Origin: JAXHUH01 sp034211175 | GTDB lineage: Bacteria > Actinomycetota > Acidimicrobiia > Acidimicrobiales > CAIXPF01 | DNA: 64,000 nt | Reading direction: 5' to 3' | NCBI GenBank assembly: GCA_034211175.1 | Contig: JAXHUH010000048.1 | Span: 43,382 to 107,381, forward strand | Shown: piece by piece, positions 1 to 7,205 of the stretch | Layout of the letters: each line of letters opens with the position of its first letter | How positions within the stretch are numbered: the first letter of the stretch is position 1 | Made by a program: the position numbers and the translations under genes | The notes under the pieces: model-generated | Seen by the model: only the letters and a program-made list of their open reading frames with translations | Told to the model about the DNA's origin: nothing | Databases searched by the model: none

Positions 1-161
1 GTATAAGTGGTCCACCCAGGGGTTCGATCCGGGGTCGCCGAAGGGCCGCCCACCACAGACCCGCCGCCCGCGACCGCCGACGGCCGCACACGGGCAAGCG
101 CGCGCAGTGAGCGTCACTGGGCGCGCCCGGGGCCCGCTCCTCGGGTCAGGAGGACGACAGC

Positions 162-1133
162 ATGAGCACGAGGATCCCCCTCACCGTCGTTCGGGAGCGC
201 CTTCCCGAGCTCGATCTGATCGTGTCCGAGGACACGATCGCCGACATCGAGCGGCTCAAGCGTGAGCGCAACGCCATCGTGCTCGCCCACAACTACATGA
301 CGCCGGACATCTACCACGGCGTCGCCGACCTGACCGGGGACTCGCTCGGCCTGGCCCGCGCCGCTGCGGAGACCGACGCCGACGTCATCGTGTTCGCCGG
401 TGTCCACTTCATGGCCGAGACCGCCGCGGTCACCTGCCCGGACAAGACCGTGCTGATCCCCGATGTCGAGGCCGGCTGCTCGCTCGCCGAGGCCATCACC
501 GGTGCCGATGTCCGCCGCCTGCGGGCCGAGCATCCGGGCGTGCCGGTCGTGACCTACGTGAACACCTCGGCCGAGGTGAAGGCCGAGAGCGACATCTGCT
601 GCACCTCCGGCAACGCCGTCGAGGTCGTCGAGTCGCTCGGCGTCGAGCGGGTCATCTTCATCCCCGACCAGTACCTCGGCCGCTACGTGGCCTCGCAGAC
701 CGACGTCGAGATCATCCTCTACGAGGGCGCGTGCATGGTCCACGAGCGCTTCACCGGCGAGGAGCTGCGGGGCTATCGGGTCGAGACCCCGGGCGTGTCG
801 ATCATCGCCCACCCCGAGTGCCCGCCCGACGTCCTCGACGAGGCCGACTACGTCGGCTCCACCAAGGGGATGATCGACTGGGTCCACAACAAGCGGCCGA
901 GCCAGGTCGTCATGGTGACCGAGTGCTCGATGAGCGACAACGTCGCCGCCGAGCTGCCCGACGTCGACTTCGTGCGGCCGTGCAACCTGTGCCCGCACAT
1001 GAAGCGGATCACGCTCGACAACATCCGCGACTCGCTCGTGCACCTGCAGCACCGGGTGACCGTGCCCGACGACATCGCCGTCCGCGCCCGGGAGGCCGTC
1101 GACCGCATGCTGGCCGTGAAGGTGCGCGGATGA
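162..1133 (+). CDS. nadA: Quinolinate synthase NadA
   Basis: Condenses iminoaspartate with dihydroxyacetone phosphate to quinolinate, the second step of de novo NAD synthesis, in the cytoplasm. The 323-residue product has the normal length for the shorter NadA class. Family signatures seen are AHNYMTPDIYHGVAD near residue 43, GDSLGLA, CCTSGNAVEVV and HPECPPDV. Candidate ligands of the [4Fe-4S] cluster are C106 (AGCSLAE), C191 (GACMVHE) and C277 (or C274) in CNLCPHMK. The ATG is set by AGGAGG at 148-153. The stop overlaps the start of nadB (ATGA), so nadABC is one coupled operon. No regulatory site is visible in the 160 bases available upstream. Confidence 0.97.
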   Translation: MSTRIPLTVVRERLPELDLIVSEDTIADIERLKRERNAIVLAHNYMTPDIYHGVADLTGDSLGLARAAAETDADVIVFAGVHFMAETAAVTCPDKTVLIPDVEAGCSLAEAITGADVRRLRAEHPGVPVVTYVNTSAEVKAESDICCTSGNAVEVVESLGVERVIFIPDQYLGRYVASQTDVEIILYEGACMVHERFTGEELRGYRVETPGVSIIAHPECPPDVLDEADYVGSTKGMIDWVHNKRPSQVVMVTECSMSDNVAAELPDVDFVRPCNLCPHMKRITLDNIRDSLVHLQHRVTVPDDIAVRAREAVDRMLAVKVRG

Positions 1134-2734
1134 GCGCGCTGCGGGTCGTCCGCCACACCGAACCGCTCGTCGTCGGCAGCGGCGTCGCCGGTCTGTCGGT
1201 GGCGCTCGGTCTCGGCTCGGCCGTCGTCGTCGGTGACCTGCCACTCGGCGAGGGCGGCTCCAGCCGGTGGGCCCAGGGCGGCATCGCCGCCGCCGTCGGT
1301 CACGGCGACTCGCCCGCCGCCCACGCGGCCGACACCCTCGCCGTCTCCGGGGGCCTCGGGGTCGCCGAGGTCGTCGAGCTGGTGTGCGCCGGCGGTCCCG
1401 CGGCCATCGAGCGGCTCGTCGGCCTCGGCGCCCGGTTCGATCGCGGCGCCGACGGTCGGCTCACGCTCGGCCGGGAGGCGGGCCACGGCGCCCGCCGGAT
1501 CGTGCACGCCGACGGCGACGCCACCGGTGCCGAGGTCATGCGGGCCCTGGCGGACGCGGCCACGCGATCGCCCGCCATCCGGTCGGTGACCGGCCGGGTC
1601 GTCGACCTGCTCCGCACCCCCGGGCCCTCCGGTCGGGTCGTCGGCGTCGTGGCGCTCGGGCCCGACGGGCCGGTGGCCCACCTCGCCCCAGCCGTCGTGC
1701 TGGCCACCGGCGGCTACGGCCATGCGTTCGCCCGCACGACCAACCCGCCCCAGGTCGTCGGCACCGGCGCCGCCATGGTCGCCCGCGCCGGTGGTGCGGT
1801 CGCCGACATGGAGATGGTGCAGTTCCACCCCACGGCCCTCGCCATCGAGGGGGTCGAGCAGCTGCCGTTGCTGACCGAGGCGCTGCGGGGCGAGGGCGCG
1901 GTCCTCGTCGACGAGACCGGCCACCGGTTCGTCCTCGACGACGACCCGGCCGGTGAGCTCGCACCCCGCGACGTGGTCGCCCGCGCCATCTATCGGCGCC
2001 TGCAGGCGGGCCATCGGCCGGTGCTCGACGCCCGCGCCGCGGTCGGCGACGCGTTCCCCGAGCGGTTCCCGACCGTGTTCGCGCTGGCGACCGCCGCCGG
2101 CTTCGACCCCCGGGTCGAGCCGCTGCCCGTGACCCCGGCGGCCCACTACTCCATGGGCGGTGTCGCCACCGACGCCCGCGGCCGGACCAGCCTGGACGGC
2201 CTGTGGGCGGTCGGCGAGGTCGCGTCGTCCGGCGTGCACGGCGCCAACCGCCTGGCATCGAACTCGCTGCTCGAGGGTCTCGTCGTCGGCGAGGCGGTGG
2301 CCGGCGAGCTGCGCGACCGCGGCGCCCGGGTGTGGCCGGTCGCCGGGCCGGTCGAGCTCGCGGTCGGCGCCGACGTGGTGGCGCCGACCGATCCCGGACG
2401 GCTCGCCGGGCTGCGCTCGCTGCTGTGGCGTCGGGCCGGTGTCGTCCGTGACGGCGACGGCCTCGCCGCCGGACGGGCGGAGCTGGCCGAGCTGGCGCCC
2501 GACGCATCCGGTTGCGACGACCGCGACGTGGCGGTCGTCGCCGGGCTCGTGCTCGACGCCGCGTCGGCGCGCACCGAGAGCCGTGGCGCCCACTTCCGCA
2601 GCGACCATCCCGACGCCGAGCCCGCCGACGCCCGGCGGCGTTCGATCGCCGGCCCCGCGTGGCCCGTCGGGCGCTGGGACATCGTCGGTGACCGGCTCCG
2701 TCCGCTCGGCGCGCCGGTCGGGGCGGTCGCATGA
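1130..2734 (+). CDS. nadB: L-aspartate oxidase NadB
   Basis: FAD enzyme that oxidises L-aspartate to iminoaspartate and supplies NadA. It has 534 residues. The dinucleotide-binding motif VVGSGVAGL is at residues 14-22. It is followed by GGSSRWAQGGIAAA, by HADGDATG, by VVLATGGYG, and by the succinate-dehydrogenase/NadB signatures EMVQFHPTAL and EALRGEGAVLVDE. HYSMGGVATD and SSGVHGANRLASNSLLEG close the FAD domain. A C-terminal helical domain with SRGAHFRSDHP is typical of NadB rather than of fumarate reductase. The ATG overlaps the nadA stop by ATGA. An open frame extends upstream, but only as the antisense/alternate frame of nadA. The 3' end overlaps nadC in the same way. Confidence 0.97.
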   Translation: MSALRVVRHTEPLVVGSGVAGLSVALGLGSAVVVGDLPLGEGGSSRWAQGGIAAAVGHGDSPAAHAADTLAVSGGLGVAEVVELVCAGGPAAIERLVGLGARFDRGADGRLTLGREAGHGARRIVHADGDATGAEVMRALADAATRSPAIRSVTGRVVDLLRTPGPSGRVVGVVALGPDGPVAHLAPAVVLATGGYGHAFARTTNPPQVVGTGAAMVARAGGAVADMEMVQFHPTALAIEGVEQLPLLTEALRGEGAVLVDETGHRFVLDDDPAGELAPRDVVARAIYRRLQAGHRPVLDARAAVGDAFPERFPTVFALATAAGFDPRVEPLPVTPAAHYSMGGVATDARGRTSLDGLWAVGEVASSGVHGANRLASNSLLEGLVVGEAVAGELRDRGARVWPVAGPVELAVGADVVAPTDPGRLAGLRSLLWRRAGVVRDGDGLAAGRAELAELAPDASGCDDRDVAVVAGLVLDAASARTESRGAHFRSDHPDAEPADARRRSIAGPAWPVGRWDIVGDRLRPLGAPVGAVA

Positions 2735-3594
2735 GCGGATCGGACGTGACCCCGCTCCATCGCCTCCTGTGGGAGCCGGTCGTGCGGGCCGCGCTCGCCG
2801 AGGACCTGGGTGTCGCCGGCGACCTCACGACCGATGCGCTCGTGCCGGTCGATCATCGCTCGACGTTCGCCGTGGTGAGCCGGGCCGACGGGGTGGTCGC
2901 CGGTGTCGACGCCGCGGTCGGTGCGTTCACGCTCGTCGACCCGTCGGTGAGCGCCGAGGTGGCGCTGGCCGACGGTCAGCCGGTTGCGGCGGGGGAGCGG
3001 GTGCTGACCGTGTCGGGCCCGAGCCGGGCGCTGCTGACCGCCGAGCGCACCGCGCTCAACGTGCTGTGCCGGATGTCGGGCATCGCGTCGACGACGCGTC
3101 GGATGGTCGATGCGGTCGAGGGGACGGGCGCGTCGATCGTGTGCACCCGCAAGACGACGCCGGGCCTGCGGGCGCTCGAGAAGCACGCGGTGCGCGCCGG
3201 GGGTGGCGCCAACCACCGCTTCGGCCTCGACGACGCGGTGCTGATCAAGGACAACCACATCGCCGTCGCCGGCTCGATCGCCGAGTCACTGCGCCGGGCC
3301 CGGGAACGGGTCGGTCACCTCGTGAAGATCGAGATCGAGGTGGACGGACCGGCCCAGCTCGACGAGGTGCTCGCCGATGGTGGTGCCGACGTGGTGCTGC
3401 TCGACAACTTCAGCCCCGACGAGCTGCGCAAGGCCGTCGAGGTGGTCGACGGGCGCCTGATCACCGAGGCGTCGGGCGGCATCACGCCCCAGACCGTGCG
3501 GGGGGTCGCCGACGCCGGGGTCGACCTGATCTCGGTCGGCTGGATCACCCACTCCGCCCCGATCCTCGACCTGGGCCTCGACACCGTCGCCTGA
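2731..3594 (+). CDS. nadC: Nicotinate-nucleotide pyrophosphorylase (carboxylating) NadC
   Basis: Converts quinolinate and PRPP to nicotinate mononucleotide, CO2 and PPi, completing the three-enzyme route encoded here. The 287-residue length is standard. Visible signatures are TAERTALNVLCRMSGIA, CTRKTTPGLRALEKHAV, GGGANHRFGLDDAVLIKDNH, EIEVDGPAQLDE, VVLLDNFSP and EASGGITPQTV, the last group lining the phosphate-binding end of the barrel. The start overlaps the nadB stop (ATGA). A 44-nt palindrome begins 7 bases after the stop and could end the operon transcript. Confidence 0.97.
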   Translation: MSGSDVTPLHRLLWEPVVRAALAEDLGVAGDLTTDALVPVDHRSTFAVVSRADGVVAGVDAAVGAFTLVDPSVSAEVALADGQPVAAGERVLTVSGPSRALLTAERTALNVLCRMSGIASTTRRMVDAVEGTGASIVCTRKTTPGLRALEKHAVRAGGGANHRFGLDDAVLIKDNHIAVAGSIAESLRRARERVGHLVKIEIEVDGPAQLDEVLADGGADVVLLDNFSPDELRKAVEVVDGRLITEASGGITPQTVRGVADAGVDLISVGWITHSAPILDLGLDTVA

Positions 3595-3601
3595 TCCCGA
3601 A

Positions 3602-3645
3602 CTGGCCACGGTTCCGTGCCACGGGTGGCACGGTCCGTTGGCCAG
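3602..3645. repeat. 44-nt palindromic intergenic repeat, copy A
   Basis: Arms CTGGCCA (3602-3608) and TGGCCAG (3639-3645) pair, as do CCGTGCCAC (3614-3622) and GTGGCACGG (3625-3633), around a two-base centre. The element is 44 nt, followed by GACGG. It has the same length, ends, core and 3' flank as the palindrome at 63950-63993, while the rest of the stem differs, with compensating changes on the other arm. Placed just after nadC, it may act as a terminator, but there is no T-tract. Confidence 0.75.
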
Positions 3646-3652
3646 GACGGTG

Positions 3653-3811
3653 TCAGTCCCGGCGGGTGGTGCGGCGGCTGGGCATCCGTCCGGCCGGAAC
3701 GGACACGACGCGCACGCCGGCGGTCGTGTTCACCAACACGCCGTACGACCGCTGGGGGACCAGCTTGTCCCACAGTGCTCGCAGCGGGTTGGTGTTCCGG
3801 TTGGTGCCCAT
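3653..3811 (-). CDS. Small hypothetical basic protein
   Basis: A 52-residue ORF starting MGTNRNTNPLRALWDKLV and ending in an Arg-rich tail (PSRRTTRRD). The ATG at 3811 is preceded by GAGAGGG at good spacing. There is no signal peptide and no recognised domain; the middle (SYGVLVNTTAGVRVVSV) could form a short beta hairpin. It stands alone between nadC and a plus-strand reductase, and a perfect 11-1-11 palindrome lies about 30 bases upstream, which suggests a regulated small gene. It could be a chance ORF. Confidence 0.45.
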   Translation of the reverse strand: MGTNRNTNPLRALWDKLVPQRSYGVLVNTTAGVRVVSVPAGRMPSRRTTRRD

Positions 3812-3841
3812 GATTCCCTCTCGTCGACCTTCACCGGGGAG

Positions 3842-3864
3842 AACGTCCCGGTCACCGGGACGTT
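3842..3864. promoter_or_regulatory. Perfect 23-bp inverted repeat, probable operator
   Basis: The arms AACGTCCCGGT (3842-3852) and ACCGGGACGTT (3854-3864) are exact reverse complements around one base. The site lies 30 bases before the start of the small minus-strand ORF and about 290 bases before the aldo/keto reductase, the usual place for a dimeric repressor site. As RNA it would make an 11-bp hairpin with no room for a loop, which favours a DNA role. Nothing else is recognised between here and 4140. Confidence 0.5.
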
Positions 3865-4155
3865 TCGGTCCCGGGGCCGGTTCACCCGCCCGGACGATCC
3901 CAGGACCCGGGGCTGAACGGACCGCCGCTCGGGCGGGTCGTCGATCGCCGTCGTGGTCCACGGTCGGCCGTGGGCCGTGTTCTCCGATGTCGTGGATCCT
4001 TTGTACCCGGTTCGGTCGAAAACTGGGAGAAAGCGATCGTCGTTCTCGCGGGGTCGGCGCGAGTGGCCTGGTCGGCGAGGTGCGGCCGCGCACCGGCCGC
4101 GGCCGGCCCGCTACGGTCGCAGGTGTCGCGGGCGACGCGCAGGGGAGGACCGAAC

Positions 4156-5187
4156 GTGAAGTACCGCACGCTGGGCCGCACCGGAGTGAAGGTGAGCCCG
4201 CTCTGCCTCGGGGCCATGATGTTCGGGGCCTGGGGCAACCGGGACCACGACGAGAGTGTCGACATCATCCACGCCGCGCTCGACGCCGGCATCAACTTCA
4301 TCGACACCGCGGACGTCTACTCGGCCGGCGAGTCGGAGGAGATCGTCGGCAAGGCGCTGAAGGACCGGCGCGACGACGTCGTGCTCGCCACCAAGGCCCA
4401 CGCGCCGATGGGTGACGGGCCCAACAAGATGGGCAACTCCCGGCGCTGGATCGTCCAGGAGTGCGAGAACAGCCTCCGCCGCCTCGGCACCGACCACATC
4501 GACCTCTACCAGATCCACCGCCCCGACCCGTCGTGCGACATCGACGAGACCCTCGGCGCGCTGACCGACCTCGTGCGGGCCGGCAAGGTGCTCTACGTCG
4601 GTTCGTCGACGTTCCCGCCCTCGGAGATCGTCGAGGCCCAGTGGGTGGCCGAGAAGCGGGGCCGCGAGCGGTTCGTGTGCGAGCAGCCGCCGTACTCGAT
4701 GCTGGTGCGGGGCATCGAGCGGGACATGCTGCCGACGTGTGAGCGCTACGGCATGGGCGTGATCCCGTGGAGCCCGCTGGCCGGTGGTTGGCTGTCGGGC
4801 AAGTGGCGCCTCGGTGCCGACGAGATCACGAGCCGTCGGGCCGAGCGGCTGCCCGACCGCTACGACCTCTCCAAGCCGGAGAACCAGCGCAAGCTCGAGG
4901 CGGCCGACGCGCTGGCCCAGGTGGCCGAGGACGCGAAGACGACGCTGCCCGAGCTCGCCGTGGCGTTCGTGACCAACCACCCGGCGGTCACCTCCGCCAT
5001 CATCGGCCCCCGCACGATGGACCAGCTCACCTCGCAGCTCGGCGCCGCCGACCTGGAGCTGACGGCCGACATCCTCGACCGGATCGACGAGATCGTCCCG
5101 CCGGGCACCAACATCAACGACGCCGACGGCGGCTACCAGCCTCCGGCGCTGGCCAAGCCCCGCCTCCGCCGCCGCACCGGCGCCTGA
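4156..5187 (+). CDS. Aldo/keto reductase
   Basis: NADPH-dependent carbonyl reductase of the AKR superfamily (TIM barrel), 343 residues. The catalytic tetrad is visible as D50 and Y55 (FIDTADVY), K80 (LATKAHA) and H121 (YQIHRPD). The cofactor end of the barrel shows PWSPLAGGWLSGK and the C-terminal segment AIIGPRTMDQL. The sequence resembles the YajO/IolS branch of 'predicted oxidoreductases'; the substrate cannot be deduced. GTG at 4156 is chosen because AGGGGAGGA lies directly upstream and the family N-terminus (KYRTLGRTG) begins there; the open frame extends further upstream without family similarity. It stands alone. Confidence 0.9.
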   Translation: MKYRTLGRTGVKVSPLCLGAMMFGAWGNRDHDESVDIIHAALDAGINFIDTADVYSAGESEEIVGKALKDRRDDVVLATKAHAPMGDGPNKMGNSRRWIVQECENSLRRLGTDHIDLYQIHRPDPSCDIDETLGALTDLVRAGKVLYVGSSTFPPSEIVEAQWVAEKRGRERFVCEQPPYSMLVRGIERDMLPTCERYGMGVIPWSPLAGGWLSGKWRLGADEITSRRAERLPDRYDLSKPENQRKLEAADALAQVAEDAKTTLPELAVAFVTNHPAVTSAIIGPRTMDQLTSQLGAADLELTADILDRIDEIVPPGTNINDADGGYQPPALAKPRLRRRTGA

Positions 5188-5207
5188 TCTCCCACCCGCC
5201 GCTCGTT

Positions 5208-5250
5208 CTGGCTACCGCTCCGTCCGCACGGCGGCCGTGGTGGTAGCCAG
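5208..5250. repeat. Palindromic intergenic element, related to the 44-nt family
   Basis: The arms CTGGCTACC (5208-5216) and GGTAGCCAG (5242-5250) enclose 25 bases that hold a smaller CCGT/ACGG hairpin. The left flank CTCGTTCTGG is identical to that of the palindrome at 63950. GCCAGTTC recurs three times in the 5188-5394 gap (near 5246, 5310 and 5360), so the gap looks like a small cluster of decayed copies. It lies between convergent genes and may also terminate transcription. Confidence 0.55.
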
Positions 5251-5394
5251 TTCCGACGTTGTCTCGTTCCGGCCGCCGTCGTGGCCGCGTCGTGGCCGGA
5301 GTGGGGGCCAGTTCGGTGGTGGTCTCACCGGCGCGGCCGTGCGATGGACGTGGCGGCCGCCAGTTCGGTCGTGGACCGGGGCGGCCGCCGATCG

Positions 5395-6519
5395 TCAAGC
5401 GGTTCCGCTCTCGCCGGCCTCGTCGTCGCCGGTGTCGTCCGGACCCGCGTTGCGCCCGCCGTGGTCGTCGCCTGCGGCGAGACGGTCGATCTCACGACGG
5501 AGCGCCTTCAGCGCCCGGCGGAGGGTGACTGCTGCGACCGGCACCGAGGTCCCCATGGCCGCGGCGGCGTCGTCGAGCGGTCGTCCCTCGAGGTAGCGGA
5601 GCGAAAGGGCCTCCTGGTACCTGGGGTTCAACTTGGCCATCGCGACCAGGACCACCTCCCGGTCGGCGGCCAGGTCGCTGCCGATCTCATCGTGCTCGAT
5701 GTCGTTCACCGCGTACCAGGCGTGGAGCGCGCCCATGGCCTTCTGGCCCCGATCACTCTTGGTCCGACCCACCCGCCGGTAGTGGTCGGCCAACTCGTTC
5801 GAGGCGATCCGGTAGAGCCACGGTCCGAAGCCGCCCGCCTTCGATTGGGATGCCTGGAGCTGGCGGTAGGCCTTCTCGAACGTGGCCGCCGTGATGTCCT
5901 CGGCCACCTCGCGTGAGCGCGAGCGTCGGTAGACGAAGGCGTGGATCTTCGGCAGGTACTGCCGGTAGAGCCGGGCGAAGGCGAGCGAGTCCGTGCGGGC
6001 CGCATGGGCCAGGATCCGCTCGAGCACCTCGTCGTCGTCGAGCGGCCGTGGCGTGTCGTCGGCGTCGGCGCTGCTTGCGGCGGCGAGTCGGGACCTCAGC
6101 AGGTCGACGAGCGGCCCCAGGTCGGCGTCGAGGTGGCCGAGGCGGAGCGCGTGGGGCTCCCACCGGCGAAGCGGTGCGAGTGGCCCGATGCGCCCGTCCA
6201 CCGTGGCCGGGCCGGCATCGCCGACGAGCACCGGCACCACGGTCAGGTCGGGTTCGGCTGCGAGGCAGACCGCCAGCTCCGTGCGTTCCCGGCCGGAGGC
6301 CGCCAACGCGGCGTGGAATCCCCGGTCGACGACGACCACCACGACGGCCACCCGGCGCAGCGCCCGGCGGAACGCGGCGACGCTCCACGGCACCGGGCGG
6401 ACATCGGCCGGTTCCAGCACGACGTCGTCGCCGAGGTCGACGGCGAGCCGCTCGCGAATCGCGTCGCCGAGGGGTGCGCACGCATGCCTCGACCAGACGA
6501 GCACCCGATCCCGCGCCAT
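5395..6519 (-). CDS. TIR-like domain fused to ECF sigma factor (paralog 1)
   Basis: A 374-residue protein. Residues about 4-145 match the bacterial TIR_2 pattern: strand 1 RVLVWS, a helix, then PWSVAAFRRALRRVAVVVVVV, RTELAVCLAAEP with E81 at the position of the NADase glutamate, VVPVLV, and a terminal HLDADLGPLVDLLRSRL helix. Residues about 165-250 are sigma-70 region 2 (FARLYRQYLPKIHAFVYRR, REVAEDITAATFEKAY, FGPWLYRIASNELADHYRR). Residues 290-345 are region 4 (LNPRYQEALSLRYLEGR, then a helix-turn-helix). The tail is acidic. ATG at 6519 follows GGGGGTGG. A DUF4062-like gene lies 97 bases upstream on the same strand. A clear paralog with the same fusion is at 16521-17630. The role is inferred: a TIR module sensing or cleaving NAD-type nucleotides and tuning transcription. 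Confidence 0.82.
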   Translation of the reverse strand: MARDRVLVWSRHACAPLGDAIRERLAVDLGDDVVLEPADVRPVPWSVAAFRRALRRVAVVVVVVDRGFHAALAASGRERTELAVCLAAEPDLTVVPVLVGDAGPATVDGRIGPLAPLRRWEPHALRLGHLDADLGPLVDLLRSRLAAASSADADDTPRPLDDDEVLERILAHAARTDSLAFARLYRQYLPKIHAFVYRRSRSREVAEDITAATFEKAYRQLQASQSKAGGFGPWLYRIASNELADHYRRVGRTKSDRGQKAMGALHAWYAVNDIEHDEIGSDLAADREVVLVAMAKLNPRYQEALSLRYLEGRPLDDAAAAMGTSVPVAAVTLRRALKALRREIDRLAAGDDHGGRNAGPDDTGDDEAGESGTA

Positions 6520-6616
6520 TCGTCCACCCCCGCCCGACGGCCGCCGCGTCGAGGCCATCCTGTCGCGTGCGTGCGCTCATCCCACCCCGTGCGGACGGCC
6601 CTCTCGGGCCGGCAGG

Positions 6617-7189
6617 TCACGGCATGGGGGAACGGGGCGTCCAGAGGGCGTCCGACGGTGCGGTCGGAGCGCGGAGCATCCAGCGGAACAGTCGGCAGTG
6701 GAGCTCGCCGGGGGAGCCGAAGGTGAGGATCGGCGCGCCGTCGCGGCGAAGCCGGGCGCGGAAGCGCTCCTGACGGGCGCCGGTCGTCCGGTCGATGACC
6801 GCCTCGGGTGGCAGCGCGGGCGCGTGGTCGTCGAGCAGGCACACCAGCCGGGGTCGTTCGTGGAGCTGCGCCAGGTCGTGCTCGAGCTCGACGTGGGACC
6901 GGTTGGGCACACCGCGCACGACCTGGCCGTAGCGGAACCCGATCAGCCCGATCCACATCGATGCGCTGGCGATCCGCTCCGCACACGGGACGACCGGTCG
7001 TCGCCCGTACGGGTCGTCGGCCACCGCGACGGCCCGCCAGCCGGCCCTCCGGATCGCGTCGGTCGCCTCGTCGACGAACGACCGTCCGAACGGGTGCTGC
7101 GCGAGCTCCGCCGTGTGGCTGAGAAATGCCGCCGCCACCACGCCGAACGATATCGGTGTTCGGGCCAGCTCCCCGGTGGCCGTGGTCAC
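6617..7189 (-). CDS. DUF4062-like protein
   Basis: 190 residues with the layout of DUF4062, a Rossmann-like domain found at the N-terminus of many NTPase/effector proteins in conflict systems. It shows AAFLSHTAELAQ, a helix with FVDEATDAIRRAGWRAV, PVVPCAERIASASMWIGLIG, FRYGQVVRGVPNRSHVELEHDLA and PRLVCLLDD. It lacks the usual C-terminal effector module and is a stand-alone domain. The GTG at 7189 is 17 bases after the nuclease stop, and the next gene is the TIR-sigma fusion. The three could be one minus-strand transcript. No catalytic residues can be assigned. Confidence 0.65.
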   Translation of the reverse strand: MTTATGELARTPISFGVVAAAFLSHTAELAQHPFGRSFVDEATDAIRRAGWRAVAVADDPYGRRPVVPCAERIASASMWIGLIGFRYGQVVRGVPNRSHVELEHDLAQLHERPRLVCLLDDHAPALPPEAVIDRTTGARQERFRARLRRDGAPILTFGSPGELHCRLFRWMLRAPTAPSDALWTPRSPMP

Positions 7190-7205
7190 GTGGCGGTCAC
7201 GTGGC

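Noticed and set aside
1..60. TTCGATCC at 23-30 as the T-loop of a tRNA cut by the window edge
   Set aside because: The flanking bases do not form a T-stem and no acceptor end follows.
114..2828. Several long minus-strand open frames opposite nadA and nadB (up to 586 codons)
   Set aside because: They are antisense shadows caused by high GC at third positions: Arg/Gly/His/Asp-rich, no family similarity, and fully covered by nadAB on the plus strand.
6566..6577. The 12-mer CGTGCGTGCGCT shared with 16294-16305, as a common promoter or RNA element of both TIR-sigma loci
   Set aside because: It is low-complexity GC/GT sequence, it lies downstream rather than upstream of the second TIR-sigma gene, and the flanks do not align.
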